Part shown: piece by piece, positions 23,502-31,108 of the stretch
How the letters are laid out: every line of letters begins with the position of its first letter
Position numbering within the stretch: position 1 is the stretch's first letter
Assembly: GCA_902791165.1 (NCBI GenBank)
Contig: CADAVB010000021.1
Location: 5,576 to 53,906, forward strand
Source: an uncultured Bacteroidia bacterium
GTDB lineage: Bacteria > Bacteroidota > Bacteroidia > Bacteroidales > F082
Length of the DNA: 48,331 nucleotides
Reading direction: 5' to 3'
Made by a program: the position numbers and the translations under genes
Notes under the pieces: generated by a model
What the model was told of the DNA's origin: nothing
Database searches by the model: none
What the model saw: only the letters and a program-made list of their open reading frames with translations

Positions 23502-23569
23502 GTAGGGCTGTCACACCGTGGCAGCCGCTATAATACGACAAAGCAGCTGCCGTGATACGACAGCCCTAC
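23502..23569. repeat. GC-rich palindromic repeat element (second copy of the family at 109-206)
   Basis: GTAGGGCTGTC (23502-23512) pairs perfectly with GACAGCCCTAC (23559-23569), with an inner GGCAGC/GCTGCC stem. The 16-mer ACACCGTGGCAGCCGC (23513-23528) is identical to 150-165. A partial copy, GACAGCCCTACA, is at 44684-44695. Both large copies directly follow genes for T9SS-exported proteins. Confidence 0.75.
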
Positions 23570-23625
23570 AATCCTCGACCTTCGGGTCGGGGATTTTTGT
23601 TTATGGTTTCTGATGCTTTCCGTAC

Positions 23626-23654
23626 AGATTACGATTGAATTGAAAATTTGTACC
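23626..23654. promoter_or_regulatory. Conserved upstream element, copy 2 (core GAATTGAAAATTTGTACC)
   Basis: Second copy of the element at 22177-22206. It ends 47 bases before the -7 box at 23702. Together with the palindromic repeat and the promoter it accounts for the roughly 300-base gap between the esterase and kbl; nothing else is visible there. Confidence 0.5.
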
Positions 23655-23701
23655 AAAAGAAAATTCCGTAGAAAATCGTTCCAACCTATCAATCCTTTTC
23701 G

Positions 23702-23709
23702 TACCTTTG
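23702..23709 (+). promoter_or_regulatory. -7 promoter box (TACCTTTG) for kbl
   Basis: TACCTTTG matches TAnnTTTG, 82 bases before the ATG at 23792, implying a leader of about 75 bases. Confidence 0.6.
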
Positions 23710-23791
23710 CAGCCAAAGTTTCGCGTTTCGCAGTCCCGCGTCTCGCGTCATTCAAACAAATAGCAATCAAACAACATCAAACTTAATAAAC

Positions 23792-24979
23792 ATGTACGCA
23801 AATTTTCAAGAGTATCTGAAGAAGGAATTGGCTCAGATTGAAGCCGATGGCCTTTATAAACGTGAACGCATCATCGAGAGCGCGCAAGGCGCTGAAATCA
23901 TGGTTGGCGGCAAGGTGTGCCTCAACTTCTGCGCCAACAACTACCTCGGCCTCGCCGACAACCCCGAACTGATTCAAGCCGCCAAGGACGGCATGGATGC
24001 CCGTGGCTATGGTATGGCTTCGGTCCGCTTCATCTGCGGCTGCCAAGACCTCCACAAGAAGTTGGAAGCCAAGATTGCTGAGTTCTTCGGCACGGAAGAC
24101 ACCATCCTTTACGCTGCTTGCTTCGATGCCAACGGCGGTGTGTTTGAGCCTCTGCTCGGTCCCGACGACGCCATCATCTCCGATGCTTTGAACCACGCTT
24201 CCATCATCGACGGCGTGCGCCTCTGCAAGGCCCAGCGTTTCCGCTATGCCAACGCCGACATGGCCGACCTTGAGAAGCAACTGCAAGACGCGCAAGGCTG
24301 CCGCTTCCGCCTCATCGTCACCGACGGCGTGTTCTCGATGGACGGCAATGTCTGCCCGTTAGACAAGATCTATGAACTCGCACAGAAATACAATGCCATG
24401 GTGATGGTCGATGAAAGCCACTCCGCTGGCGTGGTCGGCAAGACCGGTCGCGGTGTGACCGAGCACTTCAACCTCCGTGGCCAGATTGAAATCCTGACCG
24501 GTACCCTCGGCAAGGCCTTTGGTGGTGCCATGGGTGGCTTCACCACGGGTCGCAAGGAAATCATTGACATGTTGCGCCAGCGCAGCCGTCCATATCTGTT
24601 CTCCAACTCGATGGCTCCGGGCCTTGTGGCCGCTGGCATCCGCATGTTCGAGATGATGAGCGAGACCAACACGCTGCAAGACAAGTTGCATGAGAACACG
24701 GCCTACTTCATCAAGAAGATGACCGAGGCTGGTTTCGACTGCAAGCCTTCGCAATCCGCCATTTGCGCCGTGATGCTCTACGATGCCCCGCTGTCGCAGA
24801 AATTTGCCGCCAAGTTGCAGGAAGAGGGCATCTTCGTCACGGGATTCTACTATCCTGTGGTGCCGAAGGGACAGGCTCGTATCCGCGTTCAAGTGAGCGC
24901 CGCCCACGAGCGTGAGCATCTTGACAAGTGCATCGCCGCCTTCGTGAAGATTGGTAAGGAATTAGGAATCCTCAAGTAA
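23792..24979 (+). CDS. kbl: Glycine C-acetyltransferase (2-amino-3-ketobutyrate CoA ligase)
   Basis: The 395-residue PLP enzyme splits 2-amino-3-oxobutyrate with CoA into glycine and acetyl-CoA. Family hallmarks are NFCANNYLGLADNP near residue 45, FICGCQDLHKKLE, the PLP-contacting VDESHSAG, and the Schiff-base lysine in GTLGKAFGG at about residue 241. The length matches Kbl, which is shorter and different at the N-terminus from 8-amino-7-oxononanoate synthase. It is followed by the SDR-type threonine dehydrogenase, which supplies its substrate, so the pair forms the threonine degradation route. Confidence 0.95.
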   Translation: MYANFQEYLKKELAQIEADGLYKRERIIESAQGAEIMVGGKVCLNFCANNYLGLADNPELIQAAKDGMDARGYGMASVRFICGCQDLHKKLEAKIAEFFGTEDTILYAACFDANGGVFEPLLGPDDAIISDALNHASIIDGVRLCKAQRFRYANADMADLEKQLQDAQGCRFRLIVTDGVFSMDGNVCPLDKIYELAQKYNAMVMVDESHSAGVVGKTGRGVTEHFNLRGQIEILTGTLGKAFGGAMGGFTTGRKEIIDMLRQRSRPYLFSNSMAPGLVAAGIRMFEMMSETNTLQDKLHENTAYFIKKMTEAGFDCKPSQSAICAVMLYDAPLSQKFAAKLQEEGIFVTGFYYPVVPKGQARIRVQVSAAHEREHLDKCIAAFVKIGKELGILK

Positions 24980-25018
24980 AAATGCACGAGACCTTGGAAC
25001 ACTACACAAGACCTTTAC

Positions 25019-25105
25019 CGTCATTGCGGGCTTGACCCGCAATCCCTAATGCGGAAGAGACAACATTCGCGCATGGGGGATGGCGGATGTTCCTCCGCCA
25101 TGACG
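25019..25105. repeat. Intergenic inverted repeats (GTCATTGCGGGCTTGACCCG type)
   Basis: The segment contains a small hairpin GCGGGCTTGACCCGC (25026-25040) and a second, GGCGGATGTTCCTCCGCC (25082-25099). The ends CGTCAT (25019-25024) and ATGACG (25100-25105) pair. It is compatible with a dispersed palindromic repeat and lies between kbl and the dehydrogenase gene. Confidence 0.6.
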
Positions 25106-25163
25106 ATAAAAGGCGAAAATGTAGGGCCTTGGTTCGGATAAATGGATTAAAACAGATAACAAA

Positions 25164-26111
25164 ATGAAGAAAATATTGATCATTGGTTCCGGCGGACAGA
25201 TCGGAACAGAATTGGTGAAGAAGCTCCGTGCCACATACGGAAACGAGAATGTGGTGGCCTCGGATCTTCGCCCTTTGACCGGTGAAATTGCCGAGACCGG
25301 TCCTTTTGAAAGAATCGACTCGACGCAAATCATGCAAATCGTTGAGGTGGTGAAACGCTACAACATCGACACGATTTATAACCTCGCCGCCATCCTTTCG
25401 GCCACGGCTGAAAAGAACCCCATGCTGGGTTGGAACGTTGGCATCGGTTCGTTGGTGAACTGCCTTGAAACGGCTCGCATCTTCAACTGCGCCGTCTTCA
25501 CGCCTTCATCCATCGGTGCTTTTGGTGCCAGCACACCACACGACAACACGCCTCAAGACACCATCCAGCGCCCGAACACGATTTACGGCGTGACGAAGGT
25601 CACGGGCGAACTGCTGAGCGACTATTACTTCACCCGTTTTGGTGTGGACACCCGTAGCGTCCGTTTCCCGGGCTTGATTTCCAACCTGACTTTGCCTGGC
25701 GGCGGCACCACCGACTATGCCGTGGAGATTTACTACGCTGCCGTGAAGGGCGAGAAGTTCTACTGCCCCATCAGCAAAGGCACCTACATGGATATGATGT
25801 ATATGCCTGACGCTTTGGATGCTATGGTGGACATCATGGAGGCCGACCCGAGCAAGCTCGTTCATCGCAACTCGTTCAACGTGACGGCCATGAGCTTCGA
25901 CCCGGAAATCATCTACAACGCCATCAAGAAGTATTATCCGAACTTCGAGATGGAGTACAAGTTCGACCCGATTCGTCAGGCCATCGCCGACAGCTGGCCG
26001 AACAAGATGGACGACAGCTGCGCCCGCGCCGAGTGGGGCTGGAACCCCAAGTACGACCTCGACAAGATGACGGTCGATATGATCGAGACTTTGAAGAAGA
26101 AGTTGCTGTGA
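25164..26111 (+). CDS. L-threonine 3-dehydrogenase, SDR (UDP-galactose-4-epimerase-like) type
   Basis: The 315-residue NAD-dependent extended SDR begins with the Rossmann motif in ILIIGSGGQIGTELV and ends at KKKLL. SSIGAFG holds the catalytic Ser/Thr region, and the YxxxK pair is in TIYGVTKVTGE (Tyr about 144). RSVRFPGLIS and YMDMMYMPDALDA are hallmarks of the bacterial SDR-type threonine dehydrogenases known from flavobacteria. It oxidises L-threonine to 2-amino-3-oxobutyrate, the substrate of Kbl encoded just upstream. A strong terminator follows. Confidence 0.92.
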   Translation: MKKILIIGSGGQIGTELVKKLRATYGNENVVASDLRPLTGEIAETGPFERIDSTQIMQIVEVVKRYNIDTIYNLAAILSATAEKNPMLGWNVGIGSLVNCLETARIFNCAVFTPSSIGAFGASTPHDNTPQDTIQRPNTIYGVTKVTGELLSDYYFTRFGVDTRSVRFPGLISNLTLPGGGTTDYAVEIYYAAVKGEKFYCPISKGTYMDMMYMPDALDAMVDIMEADPSKLVHRNSFNVTAMSFDPEIIYNAIKKYYPNFEMEYKFDPIRQAIADSWPNKMDDSCARAEWGWNPKYDLDKMTVDMIETLKKKLL

Positions 26112-26136
26112 TTCAGTAATTTATTTATAACAATTG

Positions 26137-26170
26137 AATAGCGGAGATGGAAATCTCCGCTATTCGTTTT
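26137..26170 (+). terminator. Intrinsic terminator after the threonine dehydrogenase gene
   Basis: A perfect 12-bp stem, AATAGCGGAGAT / ATCTCCGCTATT, with a GGAA loop is followed by CGTTTTT. It lies 26 bases after the stop and ends the kbl-dehydrogenase unit. Confidence 0.9.
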
Positions 26171-26214
26171 TATGGCTGGTTTTGGAAAAAAAGAACGGTG
26201 CCGCTGTCGCAAGG

Positions 26215-26646
26215 TCAAAACAGCTCCTCGAAGCCGCCGTCGAAACTCTCGTCGAAGCTGTCGCCAAATTCGTCGGTGAAGTCTTCCTCGTCATACTCGT
26301 CCTCAAACTCGTCGAAGGGCGAGTCGTCGGCAAAGTCGTTGTTTTCCCAGTCGAAGTCGCGCTCAAGGCGTTCTTCATTGAAACTGTCTTCTTCCTCGTG
26401 GCCGCTGATGAAACTGTCAATCTCGTCGTCGCTCATCTTGTCGAAATTGACATCCAGCAAGGCAGAGTCGTTGATGGCGCGGTTCATCGACTTCAGCTCG
26501 CGCATCACCGAGGGCGACACATAGAACTCGTCGATGTTCTCCTCGCAGTATTTCAGGTATTTAGGGTCTTTTTCATACACCTCGGCGATGGTCATGCCCT
26601 CGTATTTTCCAAAGGTGAAAACGGATTCAATATCGTAGAATTGCAT
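26215..26646 (-). CDS. Small acidic protein with ExoX-like C-terminal domain
   Basis: The 143-residue protein has about 45 N-terminal residues (VFTFGKYEGMTIAEVYEKDP, then YLKYCEENI) that match the small FGKYKG...DPxYLxW domain found at the C-terminus of exodeoxyribonuclease X-like proteins. The rest is extremely acidic (Asp/Glu/Phe rich). No nuclease domain is present. The Asp/Glu tail may mimic nucleic acid or mediate protein contact; function is unknown. A -7 box lies 35 bases upstream. Confidence 0.7.
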   Translation of the reverse strand: MQFYDIESVFTFGKYEGMTIAEVYEKDPKYLKYCEENIDEFYVSPSVMRELKSMNRAINDSALLDVNFDKMSDDEIDSFISGHEEEDSFNEERLERDFDWENNDFADDSPFDEFEDEYDEEDFTDEFGDSFDESFDGGFEELF

Positions 26647-26680
26647 GGTTGTAGGTGCTTAAAAGGTTTGTTGTAGCCTG

Positions 26681-26688
26681 CAAATATA
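26681..26688 (-). promoter_or_regulatory. -7 promoter box (TATATTTG) for the small acidic protein
   Basis: The minus-strand sequence TATATTTG matches TAnnTTTG, 34 bases before the start at 26646. Confidence 0.55.
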
Positions 26689-26696
26689 ATGATTTT

Positions 26697-27068
26697 TTAT
26701 TTCTTGAACGCAAAAAACACGGCCAAGACGATGAATACGAAAGAAAGGATGTGGTTCCAGCGGAAGGTTTCGGTCTTGAACACGGTGATCACGATGGCGG
26801 TGAACACGGTGAGCGAAACGGCTTCCTGGATGACTTTCAGCTGAATCAGGTTGAAGGGCCCGCCGTTGATGGCCGCACCGATGCGGTTGGCCGGAATCAT
26901 AAACGAATATTCGAACAAGGCGATGCCCCACGACATGAGAATGACCAGATAGAGCGGCCAGTCTTTCGACGAGGGGACGATTTCGAGCAACTTGAGCTGG
27001 CCATACCATGCGAAAGTCATAAAGACATTCGACACGACAAGCAGCAAAATGGTGTAAAAGGCTTTCAT
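26697..27068 (-). CDS. DMT family protein (DUF486)
   Basis: The start at 27068 (MKAFYTILLLVVSNVFMTFA) gives 123 residues and four hydrophobic helices, the usual size of DUF486 DMT-superfamily proteins. MTFAWYGQLK in helix 1 and FEYSFMIPANRIGA plus FNLIQLKVIQE in the middle are family signatures. It is related to small drug/metabolite transporters, but no substrate is known. An upstream in-frame Met at 27245 runs through the promoter and into the divergent symporter gene, and is rejected. Confidence 0.9.
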   Translation of the reverse strand: MKAFYTILLLVVSNVFMTFAWYGQLKLLEIVPSSKDWPLYLVILMSWGIALFEYSFMIPANRIGAAINGGPFNLIQLKVIQEAVSLTVFTAIVITVFKTETFRWNHILSFVFIVLAVFFAFKK

Positions 27069-27098
27069 TTCAAAAATGGGTTCTTCGATTTCGGGGCG

Positions 27099-27106
27099 CA
27101 AAAATA
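27099..27106 (-). promoter_or_regulatory. -7 promoter box (TATTTTTG) for the DMT protein gene
   Basis: The minus-strand sequence TATTTTTG matches TAnnTTTG, 30 bases before the start at 27068. Confidence 0.5.
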
Positions 27107-27150
27107 CGGCTTTTTCGTTCACCGAAGCGACACGGCGTGACAAATATTCG

Positions 27151-27158
27151 TAGTTTTG
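27151..27158 (+). promoter_or_regulatory. -7 promoter box (TAGTTTTG) for the symporter gene
   Basis: TAGTTTTG matches TAnnTTTG, 21 bases before the ATG at 27180. Confidence 0.55.
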
Positions 27159-27179
27159 CGCTTTCAAAATCTTTATGCC

Positions 27180-28664
27180 ATGAATGCAACCCTCATCCTG
27201 ACCGTTTTTGTGTTCTATACGGTGCTGCTTTTTGTGATTTCCCACTTCACTTCGCGTCAGTCCAACAACGCGACCTTCTTTCGGGGCAACCGCAACTCGC
27301 CTTGGTTTGTGGTGGCCTACGGCATGATCGGCGCCTCGCTTTCCGGCGTTACGTTTATGTCGGTGCCGGGCGGCGTCTGTTCAGGACAGTTCACCTATAT
27401 GCCGCTGGTCTTTGGCTATGTGCTGGGCTATGCGGTGATAGCGCTGGTCTTGCTGCCTTTGTACTACCGCCTCAACCTCACCTCAATCTACACCTATTTG
27501 AATATGCGTTTCGGACCCAGGTCGGAAAAGACGGGCGCGGCGTTCTTCATCCTGTCGCGGCTGTTAGGCTCGGCGCTGCGGATGTATCTGGTGGTCTTTG
27601 TGCTGTATGAGTTCGTCTTCAAGGATTGGGGGATTCCTTTTTGGGTGCCTGCGGTCATTTTCATTGCCATCATCTTGCTCTACACCTTCAAAGGGGGCAT
27701 CAAGACGGTGGTGTGGACCGACACGCTGCAAACCACTTTCCTGTTGCTGGCGGCCTTCCTGACGGCATGGTTCATCCTCAAAAACCTCAACATCTCGCTC
27801 GGCGACCTGCTGAAATCGGCCTCCGAACAAGGCCACACCAGAATGTTTGAAACAGACTGGACACACAACAAGTTCTGGATGAAACAGCTCCTGGCCGGTG
27901 CGTTCATTACCATCACCATGACGGGACTCGATCAAGACATGATGCAGAAAAACCTGACTTGCAAGAACTTGCGCGACGCTCAAAAGAACGTGATGACCTC
28001 AAGCCTGCTGTTTATTGTGGTCAATGCGCTGTTTCTCTGCCTCGGTGCGGCCTTGATTTGCTACGCCCAAGCAACGGGTTTTCAACTGCCTGTGAACGAG
28101 GCGGGCGTGGTCGTAAACGACAAGATTTTCCCCTCGGTGGCGTTCAGCCTGAGCAAGTTCACGGCGGTGGTGTTCGTCATCGGCCTCGTGGCGGCGGGCT
28201 ATTCGAGCGCCGACGGCACCCTAACGGCACTGACCACTACGTTTTGCTTCGACTTCATGCATTTCGACAAAAAACAGCTCTCGGAGCAGCAAATCATGCG
28301 CTACCGCAAAGGAATCCATGTCGGGTTTGCCTTGCTCTATCTGCTCGTCATCATCGCTTTCCGCCCGTTCCACAACGAGTCGTTGATCGACAAGGTGTTC
28401 GACATTGCGGGCTTCACCTACGGCCCTTTGCTCGGGCTTTATACCTTCGGTCTGTTCGTGAAAAACAGAAAGGTCATCGACAAGGCGGTGCCTTTCATCG
28501 CGGTGGCCTCACCCGTCATCAGCTACCTGCTGAAACGCTATTCCCAAACGCTCTTCGGTGGCTATCAGTTTGGTTTTGAGATACTGATTGTCAATGGTTT
28601 GCTGACATTCTTGGCGTTGCTGCTGTTCAGCCGGCACGAAAAAAATGTTGCGGAAATGAAATAA
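27180..28664 (+). CDS. Sodium:solute symporter family transporter
   Basis: I choose the ATG at 27180 (MNATLILTVFVFYTVLLFVI) because the -7 box lies just before it; an in-frame Met at 27156 would overlap that box. The 494-residue protein has about 13 transmembrane helices. It carries the SSS features YGMIGASLSGVTFMSVPG (the first sodium-site helix), LGSALRMYLVVF, and TMTGLDQDMMQKNLTCKN, the conserved GxDQ motif of the family. The substrate cannot be read from the sequence; in Bacteroidota these carry sugars, sialic acid, acetate, amino acids or vitamins. A DUF4831 gene follows with its own promoter. Confidence 0.92.
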   Translation: MNATLILTVFVFYTVLLFVISHFTSRQSNNATFFRGNRNSPWFVVAYGMIGASLSGVTFMSVPGGVCSGQFTYMPLVFGYVLGYAVIALVLLPLYYRLNLTSIYTYLNMRFGPRSEKTGAAFFILSRLLGSALRMYLVVFVLYEFVFKDWGIPFWVPAVIFIAIILLYTFKGGIKTVVWTDTLQTTFLLLAAFLTAWFILKNLNISLGDLLKSASEQGHTRMFETDWTHNKFWMKQLLAGAFITITMTGLDQDMMQKNLTCKNLRDAQKNVMTSSLLFIVVNALFLCLGAALICYAQATGFQLPVNEAGVVVNDKIFPSVAFSLSKFTAVVFVIGLVAAGYSSADGTLTALTTTFCFDFMHFDKKQLSEQQIMRYRKGIHVGFALLYLLVIIAFRPFHNESLIDKVFDIAGFTYGPLLGLYTFGLFVKNRKVIDKAVPFIAVASPVISYLLKRYSQTLFGGYQFGFEILIVNGLLTFLALLLFSRHEKNVAEMK

Positions 28665-28669
28665 TTGCG

Positions 28670-28677
28670 TACTTTTG
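28670..28677 (+). promoter_or_regulatory. -7 promoter box (TACTTTTG) for the DUF4831 gene
   Basis: TACTTTTG matches TAnnTTTG, 23 bases before the ATG at 28701 and immediately after the symporter stop. Confidence 0.6.
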
Positions 28678-28700
28678 ACCCCAAATTAAATCCTTACGAA

Positions 28701-29786
28701 ATGAAAAGAAACTTCAAATCCTTTGCGCTTTTGTTGGCTTTGGCCTTGGCTGGCGGCCAACTAAACGCCCAATTCACGACCACGTTCTCGAAAAACGTGA
28801 ATCCTGGCCAGCACAGCGGCTTCTATTATGCCTTGCCGCAAACCATGCTGCGCCTCGACTTCGTCATTGAAGAAACCCAGTGCGAACAAGGTCCTTTGGC
28901 GGGCTACGCCTCCAACTATTTCGGCGGCAAGGACTATGCGGAATACAGCTCCAAGGAGTACAAACTCTTGGATGTTACCATGACCTCGGTGGCCGCACCC
29001 GACCCCAACGCCACCTTCTTCGTCAATGTGAACACCGGCCGTGGTGCTGGCAAGGTGGATTTCGACCTGTTGCCCAACGGTATCATCCGTAGCGTGGGTG
29101 TCGGCAATGCCGTTCAGGCAGCCGAAACGGAGGAAGTGGCTGAGTTTCCCCAAGCCGAACCGCTTCCCATGCCCAAAGCCAAGAGCAGCGACTTCTTGAC
29201 GATGATGTCATCGGGCAAATCCGACGCCCAGCTGGCTCGCGAGGCTGCCGACAAAATCGAGGAAATCCGCAAGGCGAAACTCAACCTCGTGTCGGGCTAT
29301 TACGAAACGGCCTACGTGCCCGAATCGCTCCAACTGATGTTTGATAAGCTCGACGAGTTAGAGGCCGAATACATGAGCCTGTTCATGGGCAGCCGCGTTA
29401 CTCAGACCGTGGTGCGCAGCATTTACGTGATTCCATCGAAAGAGGTGGCGACGCAAACCGTGGCCAAGTTCTCCGAGTCGGAAGGCCTCAGCACAGGCAG
29501 CAGCGGAATGGGCAGCCCCATCACGGTGCAAACCCTGCCGCTCAATGTTACCGCTGCCATCAATGCGCCAAGCCAGTCGGCCATCGAGTCGATGTCGTAT
29601 GAAAACAAGGTGTTTTACCGTGTGCCCGAAATGGCCAACGTGAAGGTGACCTTCCGCAACGGTACCCTCGTTGAAGAACGCCTTCCCGTCAATCAATTGG
29701 GTGCGCTGCTGATGGCACCGCTGTCGAATACGCGCCTCGTGTTCGACACGCAAACGGGCCAGATCGTCAATATGAGAATGGAATAG
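28701..29786 (+). CDS. DUF4831 family secreted protein
   Basis: The start at 28701 (MKRNFKSFALLLALALAGGQ) gives a signal peptide with cleavage near LNAQF; the in-frame Met at 28665 lies before the promoter box. The 361-residue product matches DUF4831 in length and order: GFYYALPQTMLRLDFVIEET near the N-terminus, YAEYSSKEYKLLD, KLNLVSGYYETAYVPESLQL in the middle and FYRVPEMANVKVTF near the end. The family is widespread in Bacteroidales; it has no known role and is predicted to be periplasmic or surface-located. It converges on kdsA with a shared terminator. Confidence 0.82.
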   Translation: MKRNFKSFALLLALALAGGQLNAQFTTTFSKNVNPGQHSGFYYALPQTMLRLDFVIEETQCEQGPLAGYASNYFGGKDYAEYSSKEYKLLDVTMTSVAAPDPNATFFVNVNTGRGAGKVDFDLLPNGIIRSVGVGNAVQAAETEEVAEFPQAEPLPMPKAKSSDFLTMMSSGKSDAQLAREAADKIEEIRKAKLNLVSGYYETAYVPESLQLMFDKLDELEAEYMSLFMGSRVTQTVVRSIYVIPSKEVATQTVAKFSESEGLSTGSSGMGSPITVQTLPLNVTAAINAPSQSAIESMSYENKVFYRVPEMANVKVTFRNGTLVEERLPVNQLGALLMAPLSNTRLVFDTQTGQIVNMRME

Positions 29787-29803
29787 GGCAGAGGACAAAG
29801 GCA

Positions 29804-29836
29804 ACTAAAAAGGGCACCGAGAGGTGCCTTTTTTAG
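29804..29836. terminator. Bidirectional intrinsic terminator between the DUF4831 gene and kdsA
   Basis: GGCACC-GAGA-GGTGCC is flanked by ACTAAAAA on the left and TTTTTTAGT on the right. The flanks extend the stem and supply a U-tract in both directions, which suits two convergent genes. Confidence 0.92.
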
Positions 29837-30649
29837 TTATAAGGCTTCTTTGATCCTGACCAAGCGTTGTAGCAAGTCTTCCACACGGTCCAAGCGGAGC
29901 ATGTTGGCTCCGTCCGACTTGGCTTGTTCGGGGTGGGGATGGGTTTCCATGAAGAGGCCGTCGGCACCCGCAGCGATGCCCGCCTTGGCAATCAAGCCAA
30001 TCAGTTCGGGCTGCCCGCCTGTTACGCCGCTGCCTTGGTTGGGCTGTTGCAGGGAATGGGTGATGTCCAAGACCACAGGCACCTCAAAACGCTGCATGGC
30101 GGCTATGTTGCGATAATCCACCACCAAGTCCTGGTAGCCGAACATCGAGCCGCGCTCGGTGAGCATCACCTTCTCGTTGCCCGATTGCCGCACTTTCTCG
30201 ACGGCAAAACCCATCGCCTCGCCCGAAACAAACTGTCCTTTCTTGATGTTGATGGCTTTGCCCGTTTTGGCGGCGGCCACAAGGAGGTCGGTTTGGCGGC
30301 AAAGGAATGCCGGGATTTGCAGCATATCGACGTAGGAGGCGGCCATCTGGACTTCCTCGGCGGCGTGGATGTCGGTCACCACGGGAAGTTCAAAGTCTTG
30401 TGCGACCTTTTGCAGCACCTTCAGCGCGTTTTCGTCGCCGATGCCGGTGAAGGAATCGAGCCTGGTGCGGTTGGCTTTGCGGTAAGAACCTTTGAAGATG
30501 AGTGGGATGTCGAGCCTCTGGCAGAGGTTTTTCAGGGTTTCGGCAATGCGTAGGGGAGTGTTCTCGTCCTCAATCACGCACGGACCGGCCAAGAGGAAGA
30601 AACGGTCGGGGCGCAGGTTTTTCAGGAAGTCGAATGATGTGATGGGCAT
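29837..30649 (-). CDS. kdsA: 3-deoxy-8-phosphooctulonate synthase (KdsA)
   Basis: The start at 30649 (MPITSFDFLKNLRPDRFFLL) gives 270 residues, the normal KdsA length; the in-frame Met at 30718 lies upstream of the promoter. The enzyme condenses phosphoenolpyruvate with arabinose 5-phosphate to KDO 8-phosphate for lipopolysaccharide. Family blocks are LLAGPCVIEDE, FKGSYRKANRTRLDSFTG, VTDIHAAEEV, QIPAFLCRQTDLL, the INIKKGQF strand and HSLQQPNQGSGVTGG. Its product's phosphatase, KdsC, is encoded at 4552-5064. Confidence 0.95.
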   Translation of the reverse strand: MPITSFDFLKNLRPDRFFLLAGPCVIEDENTPLRIAETLKNLCQRLDIPLIFKGSYRKANRTRLDSFTGIGDENALKVLQKVAQDFELPVVTDIHAAEEVQMAASYVDMLQIPAFLCRQTDLLVAAAKTGKAINIKKGQFVSGEAMGFAVEKVRQSGNEKVMLTERGSMFGYQDLVVDYRNIAAMQRFEVPVVLDITHSLQQPNQGSGVTGGQPELIGLIAKAGIAAGADGLFMETHPHPEQAKSDGANMLRLDRVEDLLQRLVRIKEAL

Positions 30650-30664
30650 GGCGGATATTTTTTG

Positions 30665-30672
30665 CAAAGGTA
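30665..30672 (-). promoter_or_regulatory. -7 promoter box (TACCTTTG) for kdsA
   Basis: The minus-strand sequence TACCTTTG matches TAnnTTTG, 15 bases before the kdsA start at 30649. Confidence 0.6.
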
Positions 30673-30715
30673 GTGTTTTTTGTGGGTTGGCCTGTTTTTT
30701 TTGTTTCGCTTCGCA

Positions 30716-30755
30716 CAAAAAAAAGGCGCCTTTCCCAAAAAGGGGAGAGGCGCCT
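30716..30755 (-). terminator. Intrinsic terminator of the giant surface protein operon
   Basis: On the minus strand a long stem (AGGCGCCTCTCCC pairing with GGGAAAGGCGCCT around a U-rich loop) is followed by nine T. It lies about 50 bases after the stop of the small partner gene at 30809. Confidence 0.9.
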
Positions 30756-30808
30756 GTTCCGTTATGGTCCGAAACGGGAGGAAAGGGTAGGCACGAAAGA
30801 TGCCTGAT

Positions 30809-31090
30809 TTAGTCGTTGTCGTGCTTGCGACGGCGACCCAAAAGGTAGGCTCCGCTGAGCCATCCCAGCACCAGGATGCCGTTGCCCAGAGGAGCGTAGG
30901 CGTCGGAGGTGAGGTCGTTGTCGTCGGGCAGGTCGGGCAGGATGCCGATACCCGTCGAGGGCGTACGGTTGCTGTAGTGGTATTCGTCTTCGGTCATGAT
31001 GAACACCTGGGCGTTGGCTTTCTTGAAGTTGCTGTTGAAAAGCAGTAGTGTAAAGAGAGCGATGGTAGTTAAAATATTCTTCTTGTTCAT
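30809..31090 (-). CDS. Small secreted/membrane protein with C-terminal hydrophobic-arginine tail
   Basis: The 93-residue protein has a signal peptide (MNKKNILTTIALFTLLLFNS, cleavage near KANAQ). An acidic, Pro-rich middle of about 40 residues follows (TPSTGIGILPDLPDDNDL). The C-terminus is YAPLGNGILVLGWLSGAYLLGRRRKHD: a PLGNG turn, a hydrophobic helix and an RRRK stop-transfer. That layout resembles sorting or anchoring tails, and short Bacteroidales proteins ending in P-L-G-x-G...hydrophobic...RRK are familiar to me near large T9SS proteins. It begins 18 bases after the giant gene with no promoter of its own visible, so it is probably co-transcribed. Function is unknown; a surface or assembly partner is plausible. 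Confidence 0.7.
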   Translation of the reverse strand: MNKKNILTTIALFTLLLFNSNFKKANAQVFIMTEDEYHYSNRTPSTGIGILPDLPDDNDLTSDAYAPLGNGILVLGWLSGAYLLGRRRKHDND

Positions 31091-31108
31091 TGTAGTAACC
31101 TTTCCTAT

